From Streptomyces sp. NBC_01275 (lineage in GTDB: Bacteria > Actinomycetota > Actinomycetes > Streptomycetales > Streptomycetaceae): a stretch of 64,000 nt of DNA. The notes below the pieces were generated by a model. It searched no databases, had not been told where the DNA came from, and was given only the letters and a program-made list of their open reading frames with translations. Location of the stretch: contig NZ_JAPEOZ010000001.1 of assembly GCF_026340655.1 (NCBI RefSeq), positions 9,672,001-9,736,000 on the forward strand, written 5' to 3'. Shown one piece after another: positions 25,091 to 33,806 of this stretch. A program made the translations under genes and the position numbers. Each line of letters begins with the position of its first letter. Positions within the stretch are counted from its first letter, which is position 1.

Positions 25091-26809
25091 TCAGCCGAAC
25101 AACCGCTCGTGCAGCGGCGCACGGAACACCCGGTGCGGATCCAGCCGGTCCAGGACCCCGGTGGCCTCGCTCCACACCGCGCCGAACGACCCCGGCACGA
25201 TGCTCTCCAGCACCTCGCCGTCGCTCCAGGCGGCCCCGTCCGTGTAAGCCCAGCCCTTCGACCACTCCACCCGGGTCAGGGCGTGCGTCCCGTCGTACGT
25301 CGAGAGCAGGAACCGCTCCAGCTCGCGGTAGAACGCGTCGGCGTACGGCGTGCCCGGCAGCGTCAGCACGTCGAGCCAGACCGCCGTGTCCCACTGCGGG
25401 TGCTCGGCGTCGGGCCGCAGCGCGGAGAGCGACGGGGCCCGGGCGCCGGTGAGTTCGACCTCCGCCGGATCGTCGAGCCCGGTGACCCGGATCTCCACCG
25501 AGCCGTTGACGGGGAAGCGCCCCGAGGCGGCGTACGCGGTGAGCCGTTCCCGGTAGAAGCCGGTGAACTCGGCGACGACGCGCTGCACCTGGTCCCGGCT
25601 CGTCAGCACCGCGTATCCGTTGGCGTGCACCCTCAGTGTGGTCGGTCGTATGTACAGCAGCGTGTTCTTCGACGGACCCCAGACGTCCGCCGACAGCGTC
25701 GCCGTCAGCCCGAGCACGGCCGCGTCGAGCTGCGCGTTGCCGAGCGCGGGCGCCAGATACCAGGCCGCGTCCGACACGATCCGCCCGGCGAGATCCGCCA
25801 CCAGGGTCGGGACGTTGTCGGAGAAGGGATAGGGGTAGGGCGTCCGCACGCGCCGTGAGGTGAGCGGCTTGGTCGGCTCGACGGACCACACCTTGAACCA
25901 CGGGAACTCGGTGAACGCGAACCAGATCGCCTCCACCCGCCCGTCCGCCTCCAGGAAGCCGGCCAGGGTCCGCCCGTCCGATCCGGGCGCCGCGAACAGC
26001 TCCGTCGCCGCGATGTCCGTTCGGCTCACGCACCGCAGGTTGCTGTTCGCCCCCACCCGCAGCACCACCTCGACGACCAGCGACCGCCCGAGATGGGTGA
26101 GCAACGCGGCGCAGTCCGATTCGTCCCGGGTGAACGTCCGCAGCGCGTACGCCCCGCTGTCCGCGTCCCACACCACGGCCGTGAGCGCGAGCACCCGATT
26201 GCTGAGCGAGCCGTAGGTCTGCCCGGGCAGCCGCTCCTCGCCCCGCGCCGGTACGGCGGTGCCGTGCGCGTCGACGGCCAGGGCGCCGCCCAGGGTGAGG
26301 TCGCCCGGCGCGGGCGCCGCGGTGACGCCGAGGCCGTGCCCCTCGAGGAAGGTGAGCAGCGCCTCCAGCGTCACACCGGCGCCGGCCCGCACCGCGTCGG
26401 CCGACTCCAGGGCCAGGCCGGTCAGATGAGGTGCGGTGTCGACGAGGAGGACGGGCGCGTCCGCGGCCGTGTCGGCCGGGACGGTCAGGGGCGACCAGCC
26501 GTGCGCCGCGCCCCGGGGGCGGACGGTCCAGCCGTGCCGCCAGGCCCAGTCGACGACGGCGACCACCTGGTCCGGGTCCTCGGGCGCACAGGCCCACAGG
26601 CCGGTGACGGTGATCTCGCCGTCCCAGTTCCGGTACGCCGTACGGGAGAGGGCCACGTCCGCGGGGAAGTCCGGCAGTCGCTCCGCCGCGACGGCCGGAT
26701 CGGCGGCCACCAGAACCGGTACGGCGGCCAGGGCCGCGGAGCGCAGGAAGCCGCGGCGGGTCCAGGAGGGGTCTCCCGGCTGATGGTTGCTCAGTGAACG
26801 ATCAGTCAC
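25091..26809 (-). CDS. Tat-exported cholesterol oxidase-type flavoenzyme (VAO fold, class II)
   Basis: The protein has 572 residues. A Tat signal is present (SWTRRGFLRSAALAAVPVLV ... AVAA). A PCMH-type FAD domain has RPRGAAHGWSPL, where His103 occupies the position of the covalent FAD histidine of Brevibacterium class II cholesterol oxidase. TYGSLSNRVLALTAVVW and the large C-terminal substrate-binding domain follow (FTEFPWFKVW, PYPFSDN, KGWAYTD). The expected reaction is oxidation of a 3-beta-hydroxysterol with O2, or of another bulky alcohol. It converges on the TetR gene with a 4-base gap. Confidence 0.85.
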   Translation of the reverse strand: MTDRSLSNHQPGDPSWTRRGFLRSAALAAVPVLVAADPAVAAERLPDFPADVALSRTAYRNWDGEITVTGLWACAPEDPDQVVAVVDWAWRHGWTVRPRGAAHGWSPLTVPADTAADAPVLLVDTAPHLTGLALESADAVRAGAGVTLEALLTFLEGHGLGVTAAPAPGDLTLGGALAVDAHGTAVPARGEERLPGQTYGSLSNRVLALTAVVWDADSGAYALRTFTRDESDCAALLTHLGRSLVVEVVLRVGANSNLRCVSRTDIAATELFAAPGSDGRTLAGFLEADGRVEAIWFAFTEFPWFKVWSVEPTKPLTSRRVRTPYPYPFSDNVPTLVADLAGRIVSDAAWYLAPALGNAQLDAAVLGLTATLSADVWGPSKNTLLYIRPTTLRVHANGYAVLTSRDQVQRVVAEFTGFYRERLTAYAASGRFPVNGSVEIRVTGLDDPAEVELTGARAPSLSALRPDAEHPQWDTAVWLDVLTLPGTPYADAFYRELERFLLSTYDGTHALTRVEWSKGWAYTDGAAWSDGEVLESIVPGSFGAVWSEATGVLDRLDPHRVFRAPLHERLFG

Positions 26810-26957
26810 GGGCTCACGCTAGGGGCCTGTTGACATGTACGGGCCCCCTGTCGACCAGTGTCACTCGTGTGAGTGAACGATTCGGTGAGCGATGCGCTGA
26901 TGGGAGCCCGGAGCGGTCGATTCCGCACCAGGCCGCGGCGGGTGACAGACTGACGCC

Positions 26958-27941
26958 ATGGACGAGCGCGAATTCGGTAGGTCTGGTCAGCACGCATCCG
27001 TCGTGGGCCTCGGCACCTGGCAGCTGGGCGCCGACTGGGGAGACGTCGACGACAAGGAGGCCCTGACGGTTCTGGAGGCGGCGGCCGAGTCGGGGGTCAC
27101 CTTCTTCGACACCGCCGACGTCTACGGCGACGGACGCAGCGAGCAGACCATCGCCGCCTTCCTCAGCGGCCGCCCCGACCTGCATGTGCTGGTCGCCACC
27201 AAGATGGGCCGCCGCGTCGACCAGATCCCCGAGAACTACGTCCTGGACAACTTCCGCGCCTGGAACGACCGCTCGCGCCGCAACCTCGGCGTCGACCGCA
27301 TCGACCTCGTGCAGCTGCACTGCCCGCCCACCCCGGTCTACTCCAGCGACGAGGTCTTCGACGCCCTCGACACCCTCGTCGCGGAGGAGCGCATCGCCCA
27401 CTACGGCGTCAGCGTGGAGACCTGCGCCGAGGCCCTCACCGCGATCGCCCGGCCCGGCGTGGCCAGCGTGCAGATCATCCTCAACCCGTTCCGCCTGAAG
27501 CCCCTGTACGAGGTGCTCCCGGCGGCCCGCGAGGCCGGCGTCGGCATCATCGCCCGCGTCCCGCTCGCCTCCGGTCTGCTCTCCGGCAAGTACACCGCGG
27601 ACACCGTCTTCCCGGAGAACGACCACCGCACCTACAACCGGCACGGCGAGTCCTTCGACCAGGGCGAGACCTTCTCCGGCGTCGACTACGTCACGGGCGT
27701 CGAGGCCGCCGTGGAGTTCGCCGCCCTCGCCCCCGAGGGGTACACCCCGGCCCAGCTCGCGCTGCGCTGGATCAGTCAGCAGCCCGGCGTCACCAGCGTC
27801 ATCCCGGGCGCCCGCTCGCCCGAGCAGGCCCGCGCCAACGCGGCCGCCGCCAAGCTGCCGGAGCTGTCCGAGCAGACGCTGACGGCGATCCGGGACCTGT
27901 ACGAGCACCGGATCAAGGCCCAGGTCGAGGACCGCTGGTAG
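26958..27941 (+). CDS. Aldo/keto reductase
   Basis: This 327-residue NADPH-dependent TIM barrel has the catalytic tetrad visible: Asp in FFDTADVYGDGRSE with Tyr four residues on, Lys in VATKMGRR, and His in LVQLHCPP. The cofactor end is SVIPGARSPEQARANAAAA. It is of the YajO/general stress (AKR11/12-like) group. The ATG follows CAGACT by 6 bases, suggesting a leaderless or very short leader. A perfect hairpin follows 20 bases after the stop. Confidence 0.93.
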   Translation: MDEREFGRSGQHASVVGLGTWQLGADWGDVDDKEALTVLEAAAESGVTFFDTADVYGDGRSEQTIAAFLSGRPDLHVLVATKMGRRVDQIPENYVLDNFRAWNDRSRRNLGVDRIDLVQLHCPPTPVYSSDEVFDALDTLVAEERIAHYGVSVETCAEALTAIARPGVASVQIILNPFRLKPLYEVLPAAREAGVGIIARVPLASGLLSGKYTADTVFPENDHRTYNRHGESFDQGETFSGVDYVTGVEAAVEFAALAPEGYTPAQLALRWISQQPGVTSVIPGARSPEQARANAAAAKLPELSEQTLTAIRDLYEHRIKAQVEDRW

Positions 27942-27960
27942 GAGCGGCCGTTTGAACGAC

Positions 27961-27986
27961 ATGCGGCCCGGATACCCGGGCCGCAT
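27961..27986. terminator. Perfect hairpin between the aldo/keto reductase and a DUF6328-like gene
   Basis: Eleven-base arms ATGCGGCCCGG and CCGGGCCGCAT pair around a 4-base loop, 20 bases after the reductase stop. It looks like an intrinsic terminator. The 3-prime arm runs into the ATG of the next gene, so it could also act as a read-through attenuator that hides that start codon. Confidence 0.6.
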
Positions 27987-28470
27987 GAATGCGGAGGAGC
28001 AGCGCACCGGACGCGACGAGTCCGAGGAGGAACAGGCCGACCGCATGTGGGGCGAGCTCATCCAGGAGGTCCGCGTCGCCCAGACGGGCGTCCAGATCCT
28101 CTTCGGCTTCCTGCTCACCGTCGTGTTCACGTCGAAGTACGACAGCCTCAGCGACACCGACCAGGTCATCTACGTCGTGACGGTCGTCCTGGGGGCCTGC
28201 GCGACCGGCGCCCTCATCGGCCCCGTGTCCCTGCACCGTCTGGTCTCCGGGCGACGGGTGAAGATGCGGGCGGTGCGGTGGGCGGCCCGGCTGACCTTCG
28301 TCGGGCTGGTGCTGCTGCTCGCCACCATGACCGCCGCGCTGCTGCTGGTCCTGCGCGTGGCCACCCACGACGCCTACGTGCCCTGGCTGGTCGCGGGCGT
28401 GGTCACCTGGTACCTGCTGTGCTGGTTCGTGCTGCCCCTGTGGACCCGGTACCGCTACACGACGGACTGA
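27985..28470 (+). CDS. DUF6328-like small membrane protein
   Basis: This 161-residue protein has an acidic N-terminus (EEQRTGRDESEEEQADRMWGEL), then about four membrane helices: VQILFGFLLTVVF, VIYVVTVVLGACATGALI, LTFVGLVLLLATMTAALLLVL and WLVAGVVTWYLLCWFVL. This arrangement matches the DUF6328 family, whose function is unknown. Start choice is uncertain. The ATG at 27985 has no ribosome-binding site, while a TTG at 27952 has GGAG seven bases upstream and would put the hairpin inside the coding region. Its last 68 bases overlap the tail of the convergent gene. Confidence 0.75.
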   Translation: MNAEEQRTGRDESEEEQADRMWGELIQEVRVAQTGVQILFGFLLTVVFTSKYDSLSDTDQVIYVVTVVLGACATGALIGPVSLHRLVSGRRVKMRAVRWAARLTFVGLVLLLATMTAALLLVLRVATHDAYVPWLVAGVVTWYLLCWFVLPLWTRYRYTTD

Positions 28471-29110
28471 CGTCCCGCGCCGGCCCCGTCAGCCCCGCCA
28501 GCTGCCGGTCGTGCACCCGCGCCAGGAGCAGCACCGACACGGTGGCGCCGATCAGCGCGCAGAACATGTCCCACTGCGTGTCCCACACATCGCCCTGGGT
28601 GGCGAGGAAGGCGTCCGCCGCCTGTCCGCCGATCACGGCGGCCGCCCACTCGAACATCTCGAAGACGGCGCTGAACGCCAGACACGCGCACACCGTCAGC
28701 GGCGCCAGCCAGCGGCTGCCGCGCAGCGGGGACGTACGGCTGAGCAGCTCCCGCACCAGGATCGCCGGCACGAACCCCTGCATGAGATGACCGAAACGGT
28801 CGTACGGATTGCGGTCGAGGCCGACGGCGTCCCGCACCCAGTCGCCGAGCGGCACGCGCGCGTAGGTGTAGTGGCCGCCCAGCGCCAGGACCAGCGCGTG
28901 CGCCGCCAGCAGACAGCACAGCAGGCCGGTGAGCGGGAACCGGCGCCAGGTCAGGACGATCACCGGCAGGCCGATCAGCGCCCAGACCGTCTCCAGGAGC
29001 CAGGTGGTGGGGTCGTAGGCGTGCCAGGCCGACAGGGCCAGGCCGGCGACCACGACCCCGGCGCACACGGTGGGCAGAGTCATGCGCGGTGCGGGACGTA
29101 CAGCGGACAT
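28403..29110 (-). CDS. DUF2238/YjdF-like membrane protein
   Basis: This 235-residue integral membrane protein has about six to seven spans. It carries conserved polar residues typical of DUF2238: GHYTYARVPLGDW, RNPYDRFGHLMQGF, VFEMFEWAAAVIGG and GDVWDTQWDMFCALIGA. These acidic and His residues inside helices suggest a metal- or lipid-handling membrane enzyme, but function is unknown. GGAG precedes the ATG at 29110. The C-terminal 22 codons overlap the DUF6328-like gene on the other strand. Confidence 0.85.
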   Translation of the reverse strand: MSAVRPAPRMTLPTVCAGVVVAGLALSAWHAYDPTTWLLETVWALIGLPVIVLTWRRFPLTGLLCCLLAAHALVLALGGHYTYARVPLGDWVRDAVGLDRNPYDRFGHLMQGFVPAILVRELLSRTSPLRGSRWLAPLTVCACLAFSAVFEMFEWAAAVIGGQAADAFLATQGDVWDTQWDMFCALIGATVSVLLLARVHDRQLAGLTGPARDVSPSCSGTGSTGAARTSTAGTR

Positions 29111-29187
29111 CGGGCACGCTCCTTGAAGGGTGAACTTCCTGGGAGCCCCCATCGTCGGGCCGTACGCCCGCCGCGGCATGAGTACGG

Positions 29188-30246
29188 CTACTCAGCTCCC
29201 GATGCGTCGCCGCGCGCTCCGCGCAGGGCCGAGATACAGGTGCCGATCGCCTGCTGGAGCTCCTCCAGCTGCTGCACCATGTCGTCCTCGTAGAACTCCT
29301 GCGCGTCGTCGAAGGTCAGCTCCTCGAACACCTTCGTCGCCTTCTGCAGGCTGCTGTAGAACTTGGTCCGCCGCTCCTGCACCCGCAGCTCGGGGTCGGC
29401 CTCCACGGTCTCCACGACGAGGGTCTTCATCGTGTCGTACGCCTCGGACGCCCACTCGCCGGCGTCCTCGTCGTCGTTCAGCTCGTCGATCAGCGACAGA
29501 TGCCGTTCGGCCTCCTGGCGCAGCCCGACGGGCGCGTCGACGGTCTGCCCGGCGGGCGTCCTGAACTGACCCGACTCGGCGATCTGGCGCACGTACCCGA
29601 TCCGGTCCGCGGAGCGGCTCTCGGTGGCCACGGCCTTCTTGAGGTCGTCGGTGCGCACCACGTCCCGGGCCAGCTCGGCCTGGAGCGTCGGGTCCTCCTT
29701 GATGCGGTCCAGGAGGGCGGCGCGGGCCGCGCGGGCGGTCGAGGGGTCGGCGAGGATCGCCGCGCGCAGAGCCGTGGGGTTCTCCGCGACCTCCAGCGCC
29801 TTCGTCGGCCGGATGCCCTCGGCCTCGGCGGCCTCGGCGATGGCCGTACCGCGCTCGGAGGTCGCGCTGGACCGGGAGACGTAGTACGTCAGCCACACGT
29901 CCGCGTCCGGCAGCCCGACCTCCTGACCGGGGGCCAGCTCCTCGAAGTGCGGGACGAGACCGTCGTCCGCTGCCCGGTCCCAGGCCTTGTAGTAGCGCAT
30001 CACGCGCTCGGGGGAGCAGTCGGCCAGCTCGGCGAACTCCTTCGCGGACACCTTCGGCGTCTCGTCCGCGCCCTGCCCGCCCGGCCGCACGCTGCGCGCC
30101 ACCATCAGCCCGAAGGCCCACCCGCCGGTCCGCGCGTAGACCCCGAACTCGCGCGCGTCCCGCGCCACGAGGTCGGACAGGGGCGCGGGGGACGCCGGGG
30201 CGGCGGACGTCTCGGACGTCTCGGGCAGGTCGATCGCCAGGGTCAC
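29188..30246 (-). CDS. Helical Glu/Ala-rich protein of unknown function
   Basis: I do not recognise a family. This 352-residue soluble protein starts at the GTG at 30246 with GGAGAG upstream. Residues about 25-110 (DLVARDAREFGVYARTGGWAFGLMVARSV ... ADCSPERVMRYYKAWDRAA) contain a possible helix-turn-helix (SAKEFAELADCSPERVMRYYK). The remainder is predicted helical with many Glu/Asp/Arg, and the last 90 residues look coiled-coil (EELTFDDAQEFYEDDMVQQLEELQ). The first part suggests a DNA-associated protein, but this is inference. The DUF2238-like gene lies 77 bases downstream on the same strand. Confidence 0.75.
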   Translation of the reverse strand: MTLAIDLPETSETSAAPASPAPLSDLVARDAREFGVYARTGGWAFGLMVARSVRPGGQGADETPKVSAKEFAELADCSPERVMRYYKAWDRAADDGLVPHFEELAPGQEVGLPDADVWLTYYVSRSSATSERGTAIAEAAEAEGIRPTKALEVAENPTALRAAILADPSTARAARAALLDRIKEDPTLQAELARDVVRTDDLKKAVATESRSADRIGYVRQIAESGQFRTPAGQTVDAPVGLRQEAERHLSLIDELNDDEDAGEWASEAYDTMKTLVVETVEADPELRVQERRTKFYSSLQKATKVFEELTFDDAQEFYEDDMVQQLEELQQAIGTCISALRGARGDASGAE

Positions 30247-30403
30247 GGATGACTCTCCTCTGCGGGCTGCTGGACTGCGGACTGGCCATAGGATCGGCAC
30301 GGCGAACATGCCGACCGGCAGCCTATATGCACCCATTGGCAATGCTTTGGCGGACGGCCAAAAGAAGTCGATCACCGCCCGCCCCCGGAGGGAGGATGTG
30401 GGT

Positions 30404-31858
30404 ATGACCCTTCGCCCGCTGCCCACGAGCACCCCCTCCGCCCAGGGCGTCGACGCCTCCCGCGTCCTCGCCTTCCTCGACGCCCTGGAGGCGGCCGAGG
30501 CCGTCGAGCCGCACAGCGTCATGATCCTGCGCCACGGCCGTGTCGTCGCCGCCGGCTGGTGGGCGCCTTACCGCCCCGACCGCCCGCAGCTGCTGTACTC
30601 GGTCAGCAAGAGCTTCACGGCCACGGCCGCCGGGTTCGCCGTCGCCGAGGGGCTGATCGGGCTCGACGACCCGGTGGTTTCGTACTTCCCGGAGTTCGAG
30701 GCCGACATCACCGACCCGCGCAGCCGAGCGATGCGGGTGCGGCACCTGCCGTCGATGACGAGCGGGCACGAGGCCGAGACGTACGACAGGGCACGCGCCC
30801 TCGACCAGGTCGAGCTCGTGCGGGGTTTCCTGCTGCTGCCGCCCGACCGCGATCCGGGGACCGTCTTCGCGTACAACCAGCCCGCCACCTTCACGCTCGC
30901 CGCGATCCTCCAGCGGGTCACCGGCCAGTCGCTCACCGCGTATCTACGGCCCCGGCTGCTGGACCCGCTCGGCATCGGCGAGGTCGGCTGGCTGAAGGGG
31001 CGCTCCGGCCGTGAGCTGGGCTTCAGCGGGCTGCACGGCGCCACCGACGCGCTCGCCCGGCTCGGCCAGTTGTATCTCGACGAGGGCGTCTGGGAGGGCA
31101 AGCGGCTGCTGTCGCGGGAGTGGGTCGCCGAGGCGACGCGCGCCCACCTACCCACGGCCGGGTACATGGGGGACGCCGGGGGCCAGGACGCCGAGCAGCG
31201 GGACTGGGATCTGGGCTACGGCTTCTCGTTCTGGCAGTCCCGGCACGGCTACCGCGCCGACGGGGCCTACGGCCAGTTCTGTGTGGTGCTGCCCGAGCAC
31301 GACGCGGTGATCGCCACCACCGCCGCGGCCGCCGACATGCAGGCCCTGCTCGACCTCGTCTGGGAGCATCTGCTGCCCGCCTTCGGGCCCGAGCCGCTGA
31401 CCGGACGGGACGCCGCCGACGCGGCCCTCGCCGAGCGCCTGACGCGGCTCGCGCTGACCCCGGCCGCCGGCAGTCCCGTACCGCCGGAGCGCGCCGAGCA
31501 GTGGTCGGACGCCGAGTTCACCCCGTACGGCGGTGTCTGCGCCGGGCAGCCGGGACTGAGCGGCGCCGTCGTCACCGTGGACGCGGACGGCTGGGCGCTG
31601 ACCCTCGTCGAGGACGGCCACCGCCTGCGGGCGGCCCCGGGCGCCGGCGGCTGGCGGGTCACGGACGAGCCGCTGCCCCTCGCGGTGAGCGGCGGCTGGA
31701 CCGACGGCGACACCCTCGCCGTGGACCTCGTGCTGCTGGAGACCCCGCACCGCCTGCGGGTGACGTGCTCCCTCGCCGACCGGACGTTCACCGCGCGCTG
31801 GGACACCGCGCCGCTGCACGGCGGACCCCTGCGGTCCCTGCGCGCCCCGCGACCGTGA
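30404..31858 (+). CDS. Serine hydrolase, beta-lactamase/class C PBP fold
   Basis: This 484-residue protein has no signal peptide. The SxxK nucleophile motif is SVSK in LLYSVSKSFTATAAGF and the second motif is YNQ (FAYNQPATFTLAAIL). A third conserved loop lies near GYGFSFWQSRHGYRADGAYGQF. A C-terminal beta domain of about 120 residues follows the hydrolase domain. Such enzymes act as esterases or D-amino-acid peptidases and seldom as beta-lactamases. GGAGGGAGG precedes the ATG at 30404. The stop is joined to the convergent pseudokinase gene by a small hairpin. Confidence 0.88.
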   Translation: MTLRPLPTSTPSAQGVDASRVLAFLDALEAAEAVEPHSVMILRHGRVVAAGWWAPYRPDRPQLLYSVSKSFTATAAGFAVAEGLIGLDDPVVSYFPEFEADITDPRSRAMRVRHLPSMTSGHEAETYDRARALDQVELVRGFLLLPPDRDPGTVFAYNQPATFTLAAILQRVTGQSLTAYLRPRLLDPLGIGEVGWLKGRSGRELGFSGLHGATDALARLGQLYLDEGVWEGKRLLSREWVAEATRAHLPTAGYMGDAGGQDAEQRDWDLGYGFSFWQSRHGYRADGAYGQFCVVLPEHDAVIATTAAAADMQALLDLVWEHLLPAFGPEPLTGRDAADAALAERLTRLALTPAAGSPVPPERAEQWSDAEFTPYGGVCAGQPGLSGAVVTVDADGWALTLVEDGHRLRAAPGAGGWRVTDEPLPLAVSGGWTDGDTLAVDLVLLETPHRLRVTCSLADRTFTARWDTAPLHGGPLRSLRAPRP

Positions 31859-31864
31859 ACGGTC
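31851..31864. terminator. Small hairpin across two convergent stop codons
   Basis: GACCG-TGAA-CGGTC: the loop contains the TGA of the serine hydrolase and the right arm overlaps the complementary stop of the pseudokinase gene. The 5-bp stem with a tetraloop is short; termination is uncertain. Confidence 0.35.
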
Positions 31865-33500
31865 AGGCGGCTGAGCCCGGCCGGAACGTGCGCAGGAAGG
31901 TGTCCAGTGCCTGCTGATTGACCTTTGCGTCCCAGTCCGCGGCGGGCGTCGTGAAGCGCAGCGAGAAGCTGTGGCCGCCGCCCAGCAGGAGGCCGCGGCC
32001 GAACGTCCGCACCTGCTTGCCGTCCACGGTCATCAGCCACTCCATGTCGGCGGCCTTGCGCCCCTGGTACGTCGTCGCCGTGATCGCGCCGATCCGCTGG
32101 AAGCCGTCCTGCTGCCGCAGTCCCGGCTCGACGTCCTCCCGCCAGACGGCCACCGGGTCCGGCCCGGCGCTCTCGCTGTAGGTCACCGCCAGGGTGCGCG
32201 GATCGCCGGACTTCCCGAAGATCGCGCGGTAGGCCTGATCGGCGCCGCGCGTGGTCGTCAGCCGCTTCCAGCCGTCGGGCAGCGCCACCGAGAAGCCCTC
32301 CGGCGCACGGTAGACGTGGAAGCCGGCCGGGAGGGCGTCGCCCGAGGGCGAGGGAGAGGGAGAGGGAGAGGCGCTCGGGGAGGTGTTCGCCTCCGGGGAG
32401 TCCGACACGCTCGCGGAAACGGACGGCGTCGGCGTGCCCGGGGCGCTGTCGGCGGCGTCGCCGCCGGGCGTCGCGGCCGGCGCGGACGACGGCTGGGCCG
32501 GCGCGTTGCCGGCCGCCGCCGTGTCGTCGGTGCCGGGCAGCCGGTGGGTCACCGCGAGCGCGGCGACCGCCACGGTGACCACGGCCAGCGCCGTCCCGGC
32601 CGCCATGGCCCGCCCGCTCCAGTGCGGACCGACCTGTCTGGCGGCCGTGTAGGCGCGCCGCAGCCGGGGCGCGGGCGCGGCGTCCGGGTCCTCGTCCAGC
32701 ACCCGGGTGAGGGACTGGCGCACGACCGTCCGGGTCAGCCGCTCCCGGGAGTCCTTGCGCAGCAGCCCCTGCACGGTCGGGGCGAGGGAGCCGGCCCGCA
32801 GCGGCGCGCGCAACGGCAGCCGGTCCACGCCCCGCAGCGTGGTCTCGGGCCGGTCCCGGTCCCGGTAGGGCGACCGGCCCTCGACCATCGTGTAGAGCAT
32901 CGCGCCCAGCGCCCACATGTCGGCCGCGGGACCGATCCGGTCGTCGCGGGCCTGCTCGGGAGAGGCGTACGACGGGGCCGCGAGCCGAGGGGTGAGGGTC
33001 GCGCCCGCCAGCCCGAACCCGGTGACGACCACCGGACCCCGGACCCGCACGAACACCTGGCCGGGGCTGAGCTCCCCGTGGGTGATGCCCTCGCCGTGCG
33101 CGGCCTCGAGCACGTCGAGCAGCTGCAGTCCGATCGTGGCCGCCCTGCCCGGGCTGAACGAGCCCTTCTGGTCGATGAGCTGCCCCAGGGGCAGTCCGTC
33201 GATCCACTCGGTGACGGTCCACAGGGACCCCGCCTCCGCGACGGCGTCGACGACCGTGGCGATCCGGCCGGGGCACAGCCGGGCCATCGTCTCGGACATC
33301 CGCAGGACGCGGTCGGCGGCCTGACAGGCCTCCTCCTCGCCCAGCTCGGCGGGCAGCCCGATCCGGGTGACCAGGCACGGCCGTGCCGCCTGGGCGTCCT
33401 CGCCGTACCAGCTGACGCGGTTCGTCTCCCGGTGGACGACGTCGAGCAGCCGGTACCTCCCGGCGACCAACTCGTGCGTGGAGACGTGCGCCTTGACCAT
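31863..33500 (-). CDS. Membrane-anchored pseudokinase with extracellular sensor domain
   Basis: This 545-residue protein has a Ser/Thr-kinase fold (about 15-265) in which the key residues are gone. There is no glycine loop, the VAIK lysine region reads CLVTRIGLP, HRD is HGE (141-143) and DFG is GFG (161-163). The SPE and DxWALG structural motifs remain (SYASPEQA, DMWALGAMLYTM). A single span at about 299-318 leads to a Ser/Pro-rich stalk and an external domain (GFHVYRAPEGFSVALPDGW ...). It is probably a scaffold or ligand sensor rather than an active kinase. The start at 33500 is chosen for GAGGG upstream. Confidence 0.85.
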   Translation of the reverse strand: MVKAHVSTHELVAGRYRLLDVVHRETNRVSWYGEDAQAARPCLVTRIGLPAELGEEEACQAADRVLRMSETMARLCPGRIATVVDAVAEAGSLWTVTEWIDGLPLGQLIDQKGSFSPGRAATIGLQLLDVLEAAHGEGITHGELSPGQVFVRVRGPVVVTGFGLAGATLTPRLAAPSYASPEQARDDRIGPAADMWALGAMLYTMVEGRSPYRDRDRPETTLRGVDRLPLRAPLRAGSLAPTVQGLLRKDSRERLTRTVVRQSLTRVLDEDPDAAPAPRLRRAYTAARQVGPHWSGRAMAAGTALAVVTVAVAALAVTHRLPGTDDTAAAGNAPAQPSSAPAATPGGDAADSAPGTPTPSVSASVSDSPEANTSPSASPSPSPSPSGDALPAGFHVYRAPEGFSVALPDGWKRLTTTRGADQAYRAIFGKSGDPRTLAVTYSESAGPDPVAVWREDVEPGLRQQDGFQRIGAITATTYQGRKAADMEWLMTVDGKQVRTFGRGLLLGGGHSFSLRFTTPAADWDAKVNQQALDTFLRTFRPGSAA

Positions 33501-33806
33501 GGTCATCCCTCGCTGAACCGCCGGCGTTCACCTTTCCCATGGATACGACGGATGAGAGGGGGTCTGTTCAAAAGGACCGCGACTCATCCGCGATTCCTGT
33601 CTTTTATTCAAAGAGCCCGAGCATATGTGCGAGGAAATGAGGCGGAATAGAGATTACGGGGAGCCGTCCAGGGGTGTAACCAGCGGTAAACCCCTCGGGG
33701 GTCCTCCCGGAAACCCGCTGCGGGCCCATGGCGCATTTCGACCACGGGCCCGCCTTCGGGGATTTTCCTTATCCCTACGGTGCCCGGCGCGGCACCCCTG
33801 CGATGC
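33501..33806. other. Gene-free interval between pseudokinase and threonine dehydratase genes
   Basis: These 306 bp contain the pseudokinase promoter region on the minus strand. It is A+T-rich around 33570-33660 for this genome. I see no convincing gene, hairpin or repeat. TTGAAT (minus strand, near 33605) is a possible -35 element, but its -10 partner is poor. Confidence 0.45.
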
